DNA of 64,000 bases from DYJB01 sp963777165 (GTDB lineage Bacteria > Chloroflexota > Anaerolineae > Anaerolineales > E44-bin32): positions 1-64,000 of the forward strand of contig CAVZPO010000002.1 in NCBI GenBank assembly GCA_963777165.1, written 5' to 3'. Position numbers and translations under genes: made by a program. Shown here in pieces: positions 27,771 to 35,461 of the stretch (position 1 is its first letter; each line of letters starts with the position of its first letter). The notes beneath the pieces are model-generated. The model saw only the letters and a list, made by a program, of their open reading frames with translations. It had not been told where the DNA came from and did no database searches.

Positions 27771-28427
27771 ATGAACGAACCGACTCCCGTTCCGTCCACA
27801 CCGGCCGTCCCTGAGCCTATGCCGGCCGTCGCACAGCCGATGCCGTCCGGCACCGGGCCAAAGCCGGCCATCCCCAAACCCACGCCTGCCTCACCATCGA
27901 AGTCAAGGCGGTCGCAGGCGCTCCGTTGGGCGACGGGGCTGCTGGTGGTCTTCGCCCTGGGGCTCGGTGCGACCTGGATGGCGCAGGTCCGGCCGCTTCA
28001 GCAGCATGTAGCGGTGCTCGAACAAGAGCAAGGTGTCCTCCAGGCGGACTTGACTGATCTGCGGGCTCAGGTTGCCCAGATGGAGGCTGTTCGGGCTGAG
28101 AATGTAGCCCTCAAAGTGGGGCAGGCTAAACTGGATCAGAGCTTCGCCCTGCTAAAGGCAACGGTCGGCACGCTGCAAGCGCAGCTCGTCCTGGCCGCCG
28201 GCGGGGAGGCGCAAGAGGCCGCAAAGGCCCTGGCGAGCGTCGACAGTCAGCTCGCGGTGCTGGAGCAGGCGATTGTCGGCTCACAGCAGGCGGACGTACA
28301 GATTCTGCGCGAACGGCTGGCGCTGGCCGTCAGTGAGCTCGAGAGCGATCCCTTCGCGGCCCGAAGGGACCTGGAGGTACTGGCGAACGGCCTCGATACG
28401 ATGGAAAAGGCGCTGTCGGGCGGATAG
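27771..28427 (+). CDS. Membrane-anchored coiled-coil protein of unknown function
   Basis: A 218-residue protein, not recognised as a named family. The N-terminus is a Pro-rich cytoplasmic segment (1-40), followed by basic residues and one membrane helix (about 47-66). The rest is almost entirely heptad-like coiled coil with LEQEQGVLQADLTDLRAQVA, ending at about residue 215. This layout suggests an extracytoplasmic oligomerising rod. An AAAAGGAG site precedes the ATG. It is probably co-transcribed with the rhomboid gene, and a strong terminator follows at 28457. Confidence 0.65.
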   Translation: MNEPTPVPSTPAVPEPMPAVAQPMPSGTGPKPAIPKPTPASPSKSRRSQALRWATGLLVVFALGLGATWMAQVRPLQQHVAVLEQEQGVLQADLTDLRAQVAQMEAVRAENVALKVGQAKLDQSFALLKATVGTLQAQLVLAAGGEAQEAAKALASVDSQLAVLEQAIVGSQQADVQILRERLALAVSELESDPFAARRDLEVLANGLDTMEKALSGG

Positions 28428-28456
28428 CCCTTCGGTCTTTGCGGCGAGACCTCAGG

Positions 28457-28486
28457 AACCCGGCGCAGATCACTGCGCCGGGTTTT
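28457..28486 (+). terminator. Intrinsic terminator
   Basis: Perfect 12-bp stem AACCCGGCGCAG / CTGCGCCGGGTT with ATCA loop and a short T run. It ends the plus-strand coiled-coil gene; its loop also contains the stop codon of the opposite-strand relic. Confidence 0.8.
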
Positions 28487-28954
28487 CGTGTCGGAGGAAC
28501 GCGCCGATCCTGCAGAGGATCCCTTCCCCGGCTTCGGGTGAAAGGACGTCGATCTCGCCTCCTTCCGCCAGAACACGGCGGACGGCATGTTCGACCACGG
28601 CGACGCCGAACTCGCCGTAGGTGTCCAGCAACGGCTTGAGGTAGGAACTGTCGACAAAGCGCGCCCGGCTCCGAAGCGGAACCATCAGCCCGTAAGCGCG
28701 GAAGAAGGCGGCGGGCGAGCAGGAGAACAGGGCCAGGCTGCGGCTGGACCAGCCGTATTCTGCTCCACGAAACGCAGGACGACCTGCGCGTCGATGGCGG
28801 CGGGGCCGAGTTCCTTGAGCATCTGGCGCAAACGCAGCTTGTGGGTGTCGCTCGACCTGGCCGTCGGGTCGACGTGGAGCTAGACGCTCGATGCCGGATG
28901 CGGCGGGCGGGAGCCAATCAGCTCCTGAAGGTCATGCTCGGTGAGCTCGGGCAC
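28470..28954 (-). pseudogene. Relic of a bacterial eRF1-like (VLRF1/aeRF1-type) gene
   Basis: Translation from the GTG at 28954 gives ELTEHDLQELIGSRPPHPAS, then an in-frame TAG where relatives have the Tyr of a SVYL motif, then LHVDPTARSSDTHKLRLRQM. After a frame change near 28755 it continues SSRSLALFSCSPAAFFRAYG and MVPLRSRARFVDSSYLKPLL. It then jumps from the LLDTYGEFGVAVV segment directly to the family's C-terminal VEHAVRRVLAEGGEIDVLSP and IGAFLRHE. The central and C-terminal domains are missing, about 200 codons by comparison with the family as I know it. With a stop, a frameshift and an internal deletion, this is a true pseudogene rather than a consensus error. Confidence 0.7.
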
Positions 28955-28993
28955 CTCCCGGGAACGCGGATCGGTTCTGAATCGGCGTGGGGC

Positions 28994-30172
28994 TTAGGGC
29001 CTCGCCCCCACGCTCAGCGTGAGTTCGACCTCTTCTCCCTGACGGACTACGGTGATCACGATCTGCTGACCCACCTCTGTGCTGCTCACCAGGTAGGAGA
29101 TCAAGTCGTTGAAGGTTTCGAGCGGGTGTCCATCGATGGCGACGATCAGGTCGCCGCCGGGGAGCAGGTCGCCGGTTTCGCAGGCGCCCGCCCCGCGCAC
29201 GCCGGCCTGGTCCGCCGGTCCGCCGTCGGCCACGCACGTGACGTAGATCCCGACCGTGTCGGCCGGCAGATCGAGCTGCTCGAGCGTGTTCAGGTTGAGC
29301 GTGCTCTGGCTCAGGCTGGAGATGCCGAGGTACGGATAATCGTAGTGCCCTGCCTCGATCAGCGAGGGGACGACGCGCTTGATGATGTTGACCGGGATGG
29401 CGAAACCGACGCCGGAGTTCGCTGCGTCGCCGGACACGGTGAACGATTCGGTGCGGATGGCGCGGTTGACGCCGATGACCTCACCCTGAAGGTTGATCAG
29501 CGGACCGCCGGAGTTCCCCGGGTTGATGGCGGCATCAGTCTGCAGGATATCGCCGGAGCTGAACGGCTGCCCGCCGGGCGAAGCGCGCTCGGAGTCAAGC
29601 GTCCGTCCGATGGCCGAGACGATCCCGCTGGTCATCGTGCCCGACAGTCCGAACGGGTTGCCGATGGCAATCACCGTATCGCCCACCTGCACCTGGTCCG
29701 AGTCGCCGAGGGGCAGTGGAAACAGCTTATCCGCCGGTACGTCCACCTTTAACACCGCCAGGTCGGAGTCCAGGTCCGTACCGAGCACCTCGGCCCAGGC
29801 GCGAGTACCGGATGGGAAGTCGACCTCGATCTCCTCGGCGTCGGCGACCACGTGCTGGTTGGTGACGATGTGACCCTGCCGGTCGATGACGAAGCCACTG
29901 CCCTGGCCGATGGGCACCGCGGTCTCATGGGCGCCGCTGACCGTGGCGAAGGTCCAGATGGTCACCACACCAGGATCGACGTTCCGGTAAAGTGCGGCGA
30001 GGTCTGCGGCAGGGGCCGCCGGGTTGCCGGGGGCGAGGGCAGGCGCAATCGGGTTGACGACCGTCTCGAGCGTTGGAATCGACTGCAGGACGGTTGGGGC
30101 CGTCGTCGGAAGGATACAGGCCAAGACAGCCAGGAGCAAAGACGTCAGGAAAAGAGCACCACCACGTTTCAT
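28994..30172 (-). CDS. HtrA/DegP-like serine protease lipoprotein
   Basis: Extracytoplasmic protease of the trypsin-like S1C family with one PDZ domain, 392 residues. The signal peptide ends in a lipobox with Cys19 (LLLAVLAC), so it is probably lipid-anchored outside the membrane. The catalytic triad is His107 (IVTNQHVV), Asp137 (DSDLAVLKV) and Ser221 (NPGNSGGPL). The PDZ domain (about 290-390) contains GGPADQAGVRGAG and GGDLIVAIDGHPLE. It degrades misfolded envelope proteins in well-studied relatives. The start at 30172 was chosen for the signal peptide; the longer frame upstream lacks homology. It is followed upstream on the same strand by the DnaJ-type gene, 44 bases away. Confidence 0.93.
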   Translation of the reverse strand: MKRGGALFLTSLLLAVLACILPTTAPTVLQSIPTLETVVNPIAPALAPGNPAAPAADLAALYRNVDPGVVTIWTFATVSGAHETAVPIGQGSGFVIDRQGHIVTNQHVVADAEEIEVDFPSGTRAWAEVLGTDLDSDLAVLKVDVPADKLFPLPLGDSDQVQVGDTVIAIGNPFGLSGTMTSGIVSAIGRTLDSERASPGGQPFSSGDILQTDAAINPGNSGGPLINLQGEVIGVNRAIRTESFTVSGDAANSGVGFAIPVNIIKRVVPSLIEAGHYDYPYLGISSLSQSTLNLNTLEQLDLPADTVGIYVTCVADGGPADQAGVRGAGACETGDLLPGGDLIVAIDGHPLETFNDLISYLVSSTEVGQQIVITVVRQGEEVELTLSVGARP

Positions 30173-30216
30173 CTCTACCTCATTCGACCGACTTCGGCCG
30201 GCAGGCCGATCTCGGG

Positions 30217-31122
30217 CTAGGGCTTGGAGAGCTTGGACAAACGGAGGACGAGTTCGCGTTCCTCCGGAGAAAGCTGTGCAGGCAGGGCGACGCGCAGGCG
30301 GGCGAACAAATCGCCGTGCATGGAGGGGTGACGGAGCTGGGGCATGCCGCGGCCCTTCAGGCGGAAAGTCTGTCCCGGCTGGCTTCCCGGCGGGACGGTC
30401 AGCACCACATCGCCCGCGGGGGTGGGGACATGCACCTCGCCGCCGAGCAGCGCGGTGTACAGGTCGGTGGGCGCCTCCACCGACAGATCGTCCTCCTGGC
30501 GCTCGAATCGCGGATCCGGATCGACCTCCACGACCAGATACAGATCGCCGGCCTGCGATTGTCCGCCGGCACCTTGTCCGCTCAGGCGGACGCGCGTGCC
30601 GCTGCGCGCCCCGGGCGGGATGCTGACCTCCAGTCGCTTGCCATCGCGATCGAAGGCGCGGCGGGCGCCATGGTAGGCCTCGGCCAGACTGATTCGCACA
30701 GGCGTTTCCAGGTCGCGGCCACGGCGGGCGGGTTGAGGGCGGGATCCCATCCCGCCGAACATCGCCTGGAAAAAGTCGGAGAAGCCGCCGCCGAACAATT
30801 CGTTCAGGTCGCCGACATCCACGCGGACGCCACCGGGGGCCCCGCTCGTCCACTGCGACCAGTCGAACCCGCCTTGACCGCCGCCCATCCGCTCCCAGGC
30901 CTGATACGAGGAGCCGAGCTGGTCGTACTTGGCGCGCTTGGCCGGATCGCCGAGGACCTCGTAGGCCTCGTTGATCTCCTTGAATCGCTCCTCGGCTCCA
31001 GGGTTGCCAGGATTCTTGTCAGGGTGAAACTGGACGGCAAGCTTGCGGTAGGCGCGCTTGAGTTCCTTCTCACCGGCACTTCGTTCGACGCCGAGGATCT
31101 TGTAGTAGTCCTTGTACTCCAT
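30217..31122 (-). CDS. DnaJ-type co-chaperone without zinc finger (CbpA-like)
   Basis: Co-chaperone that stimulates DnaK. The 301-residue protein has an N-terminal J domain (1-70) with the HPD motif in VQFHPDKNPGNPGA, a Gly/Phe-rich segment (about 75-130), and the two DnaJ C-terminal substrate-binding domains (about 135-295; LSGQGAGGQSQAGDLYLVVE, LKGRGMPQL). It lacks the CxxCxGxG zinc-finger repeats, so it is CbpA-like rather than classical DnaJ. No dnaK or grpE is present in the window. It probably shares a transcript with the HtrA gene, consistent with a stress-response unit. Confidence 0.92.
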   Translation of the reverse strand: MEYKDYYKILGVERSAGEKELKRAYRKLAVQFHPDKNPGNPGAEERFKEINEAYEVLGDPAKRAKYDQLGSSYQAWERMGGGQGGFDWSQWTSGAPGGVRVDVGDLNELFGGGFSDFFQAMFGGMGSRPQPARRGRDLETPVRISLAEAYHGARRAFDRDGKRLEVSIPPGARSGTRVRLSGQGAGGQSQAGDLYLVVEVDPDPRFERQEDDLSVEAPTDLYTALLGGEVHVPTPAGDVVLTVPPGSQPGQTFRLKGRGMPQLRHPSMHGDLFARLRVALPAQLSPEERELVLRLSKLSKP

Positions 31123-31244
31123 AAGCCTCTCGCCGCGCCTCGGATTCTATGTTCGCCGCAGGCTCGGCGTCAAGGAGAGCGGAGCGGGTCTCATCCGGCT
31201 CTCACCCCGCTTGCGCTCGGGCGGCATGCGTCCTTCCGTGCTAT

Positions 31245-31250
31245 CATAAT
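31245..31250 (+). promoter_or_regulatory. Candidate -10 (CATAAT) giving a leaderless transcript
   Basis: CATAAT ends 3 bases before the first ATG (31254) and 6 before the second (31257). The expected transcription start falls on the start codon itself. Confidence 0.45.
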
Positions 31251-31253
31251 CCT

Positions 31254-32414
31254 ATGATGCCGAATACCCAGCGCGGCCGGGTCCTGGTGGTCGACGATGA
31301 CCCGGACGTCCTCGATCTGCTGGCGCGCCAGGTTCTGCAGCCCCTCGGGTACCTGGTGCAGACCGCGGACGACGGCGGGGCGGCGATCCAGCATGCCCTC
31401 AACTTCTCCCCGGACCTGATCGTTGCCAGCCTGACGTTGCCTGGTCTGAGCGCCAAAGACCTGCTGGTGGCGATGCGCTCGCAAGGTATGGAAGTCCCCA
31501 TGCTGGTCACAGCGCCCGAGGGGATGGAGGCGGCCGCCATCCAGGCCTTCCGCCTCGGGGCGCGCGATTACCTGGTCAAACCCCTGCGCGAGGCCGAGGT
31601 GGTCTCGGCCGTCGAACGGGCGCTGAGCGAGGTCCGCTTGCGCCATGAGCGGCATCAGCTGGCGGAGCAGCTCTCCGAGAGCAACCGGGAGCTCGAGCGC
31701 CGGGTGCGCGAGCTGACGACGCTGTACGGGATCGGCAAGGCGGTCACCTCGACGACCAACCAGGCGCAGCTGTTCAGCAAGCTGGTGGACAGCAGCCTGT
31801 ACGTCACCGAGGCGGACCTGGGCTGGGTGCTGCTGATCGAGGATCGGTCGAAGCAGCTTATCCTGAGGGCGCAACGCAACCTTCCGCCGGCGGTGGCGGC
31901 CCGGCTCCACCATCCCTGGGATGACGGTGTCAGCTCGCTGGTCCTGCTGTCGGGCGAGACGCTGAACATCTACGGGGAAGGCCTGAGCAAGTTCAAGATG
32001 GCGCGCCTGGGGAAGGCGGCGCTTATCGCCCCGATCAAGGTTCGCGACCAACCGATCGGCGTGATCAGCGTCGCCCGTCAAGAGCACCGTCCATTCAGCG
32101 AGCGCAGCCAGGCCATGCTCGAGGCCGTGGCGGACTACGCATCCATCTCGCTGGTCAATGCCCGTCTGTTCCAGGCGCTGGAAGAACGCGCCCGGCGCCT
32201 GCAAAAGGCGATCGAAGACGCCCAGACTGGCGTGCCGACCAGCAACGAGATGTTGGGACTGCTTGACCGTCGGCTGCGTCACATCCAGGAGGAAGTCGCC
32301 CACCTGCTGAGCGTGGTGCAGGAACCCGGGCTGCGAGCCTCGCTGGAAGCCATCGGGCACGACCTCGAGAGCGTCCTCCATCAAATGGGCGAACCGCCCG
32401 CCCGCGCCTCCTAG
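31254..32414 (+). CDS. Atypical receiver - GAF protein
   Basis: A signalling protein of 386 residues. The N-terminal receiver domain (about 9-125) has the acidic pocket VVDDDPD, the conserved Thr (MLVTAPEG) and the Lys (DYLVKPL), but the phospho-acceptor aspartate is replaced by Ser59 in DLIVASLTLPG, so it cannot be phosphorylated in the usual way. A coiled-coil linker (about 128-165) leads to a GAF domain (about 165-320) and a C-terminal helical tail with no kinase or DNA-binding domain. Two ATGs are possible (31254, 31257). It is followed after 101 bases by a receiver-GAF-PAS kinase, its likely partner. Confidence 0.8.
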   Translation: MMPNTQRGRVLVVDDDPDVLDLLARQVLQPLGYLVQTADDGGAAIQHALNFSPDLIVASLTLPGLSAKDLLVAMRSQGMEVPMLVTAPEGMEAAAIQAFRLGARDYLVKPLREAEVVSAVERALSEVRLRHERHQLAEQLSESNRELERRVRELTTLYGIGKAVTSTTNQAQLFSKLVDSSLYVTEADLGWVLLIEDRSKQLILRAQRNLPPAVAARLHHPWDDGVSSLVLLSGETLNIYGEGLSKFKMARLGKAALIAPIKVRDQPIGVISVARQEHRPFSERSQAMLEAVADYASISLVNARLFQALEERARRLQKAIEDAQTGVPTSNEMLGLLDRRLRHIQEEVAHLLSVVQEPGLRASLEAIGHDLESVLHQMGEPPARAS

Positions 32415-32515
32415 GCCCGAGCGCCGGCGGCCGGGAGCCCACTGAAGTACCATTTCCGGGGCGCAGGCGGCCATGTTAGTGTTCAGAACGTAACCCCGCC
32501 GTCTGCTGAGGAAGC

Positions 32516-34432
32516 ATGGGCGAAACCATTCTGATCGCCGACGACTCGGCAGAGATCCGCAACTTCCTCGAACAGACCGTCCTCAAACCCTCCGGGTATA
32601 CGGTGTACTCGGTCGGCGACGGCATGTCGGCCCTGACGCTGATTCGCGAGCTGCACCCCGATCTGGTACTCACCGACGAACACATGCCGAGCCTGAAGGG
32701 ACTGGACCTGATTCGCCGGGTGAAGCGCGATCTGCCGATGCTGCCCGTGATCCTGATGACCGCCGAAGGCTCAGAGACGCTGGCGGTGGAAGCGATGCGA
32801 GCCGGCGCATCCGACTACCTGGTCAAGCCGTTCGATGCCGAGCATCTGCTGGCGGCCGTCGGGCGCGCCATGACCGTCGGTCGACGGGGCCAGGACATCC
32901 TCAAGGCGCAGGCCGAATCGCGCGCCGGAGCCCAATCCCTCGAACGCCGCCTGCACGAACTCGAGGCGCTGGCACATATCGGCCGCACGGTCACGGCCAT
33001 GCTGGATCTGGATCAAGTCCTGACGACCGTGGTGGAGTCGGCCGTCGGCCTGACCGAGGCCGAGGAAGGCAGCCTGTTGCTGCTGGACGAGGTGAGCGGC
33101 GAGCTGACCATGCGGGCGTCGATGAACTTCGACGACGAGTTCGCCCGCACCTTCCGCCTCAAGGTCGAAGACTCGCTGGCCGGCCAGGTGATCGCCAGCG
33201 GTCAGCCGGTGATCCTGGACGAAACCGCCCCGCAGAAGATCAAGACCTCCTACCTGGTGCACTCGCTGCTATATGTCCCCTTGCGCGCCCGCGGGAAGAC
33301 GATCGGCGTGCTTGGGGTGGACAACCGCAAGGCCGGGCGCTCGCTGACCAAGGAGAACATGACCGTGGTCATGGCCATGGCCGACTATGCCGCCATCGCC
33401 ATCGAGAATGCCCGGCTGTACAACCGCTCGGAATCCGAACGCGTCCAGTTGGAGACGATTCTGACGCAGACGGAGGACGGCGTGATTGTCGTCGACCCTG
33501 AGAACCGGCTGCTGCTGATCAACCGCACTGCGGCGGTGGCCTTCGAGGCCCACACGCCCCTTCTGGGACGCTCGCTGGTCGAGACGCTCGATCATCCGCA
33601 GATCCTGGCGTTGATGCGCGCCCCGGGCAACGCTCCGCGCCGGGAGGAAATCGAGCTCAAGGACGGCCGCGTGGTCAATGCCCAGCGCACGCCGATCGAG
33701 GGCGTGGGCCAGGCACTGGTGATGCAGGACATCACGCATCTCAAGGAGCTCGACCGGATCAAGTCGGAATTCGTCACCACTGTTTCGCACGACCTGCGAT
33801 CTCCGCTGACCGCCATCCTCGGCTATGTCGAGCTGATTGAACGGACCGGGGAAGTCAACGACCAGCAGCGCGAGTTCATCCGCCGCGTGCGATCGAGCGT
33901 CGAGCACATCACGGCCCTGATCTCTGACCTGCTGGACCTGGGGCGGATCGAGGCCGGGCTGGATTCGGCCCGCGAGAACACGCCGCTGGCGGTCCTGGCG
34001 CGCTATGCCGTCGAGACGCTGCGCAGCGTGGCCGAGAACCGCCGACTGGCACTGGAAGCTGAACTGCCGGAGGATCTGCCTCTGATCAACGGCGACCCGA
34101 TCCGCCTACGCCAGATGATCGGCAACTTGCTCGAGAACGCCCTGAAGTACACCCCCGCCGGCGGCCGCGTGAAGATCGAGGCGTTGGCCGAGGCGGATCA
34201 GGTGATCCTGCGCGTGACCGATACCGGTCCGGGGATCCCCCCCGCGGAGCAGCCCTACCTGTTCGATAAATTCTTCCGCGCCTCGAATGTGCCGGATGAC
34301 GTCTCCGGCACGGGCCTGGGCCTGTCGATCGTCAAGTCGATCGTCGACAGCCACCACGGCCGCATCTGGGTCGATTCAGCACTGGGCAAGGGATCGCGCT
34401 TTACCGTCGTCCTGCCGGCAGTCACTACCTGA
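32516..34432 (+). CDS. Hybrid receiver - GAF - PAS - histidine kinase
   Basis: A soluble 638-residue sensor kinase. It has an N-terminal receiver domain with its acceptor Asp in LVLTDEHMP and Lys in YLVKPFDAEH. A GAF domain follows (about 165-310), then a PAS-like domain (about 325-415), a HisKA domain with TVSHDLRSPLTAIL, and a HATPase_c domain with IGNLLENALKYTPAGG, DTGPGIPP and SGTGLGLSI. No membrane helices are present, so the signal is cytoplasmic or relayed by its receiver. GAGGAAGC precedes the ATG. Because the receiver is at the N-terminus, phosphorylation by another kinase may control this one. Confidence 0.9.
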   Translation: MGETILIADDSAEIRNFLEQTVLKPSGYTVYSVGDGMSALTLIRELHPDLVLTDEHMPSLKGLDLIRRVKRDLPMLPVILMTAEGSETLAVEAMRAGASDYLVKPFDAEHLLAAVGRAMTVGRRGQDILKAQAESRAGAQSLERRLHELEALAHIGRTVTAMLDLDQVLTTVVESAVGLTEAEEGSLLLLDEVSGELTMRASMNFDDEFARTFRLKVEDSLAGQVIASGQPVILDETAPQKIKTSYLVHSLLYVPLRARGKTIGVLGVDNRKAGRSLTKENMTVVMAMADYAAIAIENARLYNRSESERVQLETILTQTEDGVIVVDPENRLLLINRTAAVAFEAHTPLLGRSLVETLDHPQILALMRAPGNAPRREEIELKDGRVVNAQRTPIEGVGQALVMQDITHLKELDRIKSEFVTTVSHDLRSPLTAILGYVELIERTGEVNDQQREFIRRVRSSVEHITALISDLLDLGRIEAGLDSARENTPLAVLARYAVETLRSVAENRRLALEAELPEDLPLINGDPIRLRQMIGNLLENALKYTPAGGRVKIEALAEADQVILRVTDTGPGIPPAEQPYLFDKFFRASNVPDDVSGTGLGLSIVKSIVDSHHGRIWVDSALGKGSRFTVVLPAVTT

Positions 34433-34493
34433 CCGCGGCCGGGGCTGGCCAGGATCCCCCTCCCCGGATGCCCACAGCCGGCCCGCGCAGCGC

Positions 34494-35031
34494 ATGATGT
34501 CCATCTTTTGTGATTTGGTGCAAGACCCGCAGACGGCCGATCGGGTTCGTCGTCGATTCGCGGCGTCAATCAGCCGGCTGGTCGGGCTCGGATTCTGCGA
34601 GATCTGTATCTATCGTGAGACAGGACCGGCCTACTCGGCGCTGACGGCATTTCCGACGGCAGTGCTGATGATCTTGCGCCGGGAGGTGTTGGCATTGTTG
34701 CCGCCCTGGAGACTTGTTCGGGGCGTTCCCCTTGCTCGTCCGGATCGCGCCGCCGACCTATGCCTATCCTTTCGGGCTGGGGGTGAAGTTCCACACGCGA
34801 TTCGAGGATGGGACGGCGCTGGTCACCGCGACCTTCGCTTCGCAGTTGCTGCCGACAGTCTCGAATCCGATCCGCAAGCAGGCGCGGTGGATGTCGGTCG
34901 AAGCGGGCTGGGATTGGCACCGACAGGGTGTCGAGGGAATGATTCGAGAGGGTCGGAACGTTGATCGCAATCTCGGGTTTGCGGGCTTCGTCGAGGTCTG
35001 CCGACTTGAGGACCGAGTAGCGGCGACCTAG
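34494..35031 (+). CDS. Conserved protein of unknown function (frameshifted)
   Basis: About 179 residues after joining two frames at roughly 34715. The first part reads SIFCDLVQDPQTADRVRRRF, then RLVGLGFCEICIYRE and a hydrophobic FPTAVLMILRREVLALL. The second reads FGAFPLLVRIAPPTYAYPFG and GVKFHTRFEDGTALVTATFA. The combined pattern is coherent along its whole length, which argues that the frame change is an indel in one real gene. I recall similar proteins in Chloroflexota and Planctomycetota but cannot name a family. It is 62 bases after the hybrid kinase. Confidence 0.5.
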
Positions 35032-35176
35032 TCTGTCCCTGGCCCGCTGCCCGGACCCATCTTCTCCTTCCGATCACAGGACAGCAATCTGGAGGGGAAG
35101 ACGCCCCCTTGCGCGCAAACGCGAATAGCCTGCCCACGGATGTATCGATGCATTAGATTGGTGACGCGAGAAACAT

Positions 35177-35254
35177 CAGCGCACTGCCATTGGCAGTGCG
35201 CTGGGGGTTAAAGGCGCCTCCCCCGGGGCGGTGAGGGGGGTAACCCGGGGGAGG
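35177..35254. repeat. Two stacked hairpins in a 430-base intergenic region
   Basis: The first has a 12-bp stem CAGCGCACTGCC / GGCAGTGCGCTG (35177-35203). The second has arms CCTCCCCCGGG and CCCGGGGGAGG (35217-35227 and 35244-35254). Neither has a T-tract. The rest of 35032-35461 holds no gene but carries a CRP-like site at 35369. Confidence 0.55.
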
Positions 35255-35368
35255 CCTTCGCCAAAGGAGGAGACAGCGATGAGCTTAGGGGTGCCCCGTC
35301 TCTCGTCTCCGGTGCCCATAGTACAATCCCCCGATTGAGGGCTCCACTACCGAAGGTCATCGGGTATA

Positions 35369-35384
35369 TGTGACATCCTTCACA
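35369..35384. promoter_or_regulatory. CRP/FNR-type operator candidate
   Basis: TGTGA - CATCCT - TCACA is an exact match to the TGTGA-N6-TCACA consensus. It is partly overlapped by a second inverted repeat ACAGAT-AAAC-ATCTGT (35382-35397). It lies 78 bases before the RNase H-like gene. Confidence 0.45.
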
Positions 35385-35461
35385 GATAAACATCTGTCAA
35401 GTGCAGAGTCGAGAATGTGCCTGATCATGCGATCCCGACTCGCGTGGTCCCCCCCCGCACC

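Noticed and set aside
32480..32500. TGTTCAGAACG as a LexA-like site before the hybrid kinase
   Set aside because: The half-sites are in the wrong order and spacing (GTTC-A-GAAC rather than GAAC-N4-GTTC).
35216..35260. A coding gene in the C/G-rich stretch after 35.2 kb
   Set aside because: Short frames there are by-products of the palindrome and have no ribosome site or similarity.
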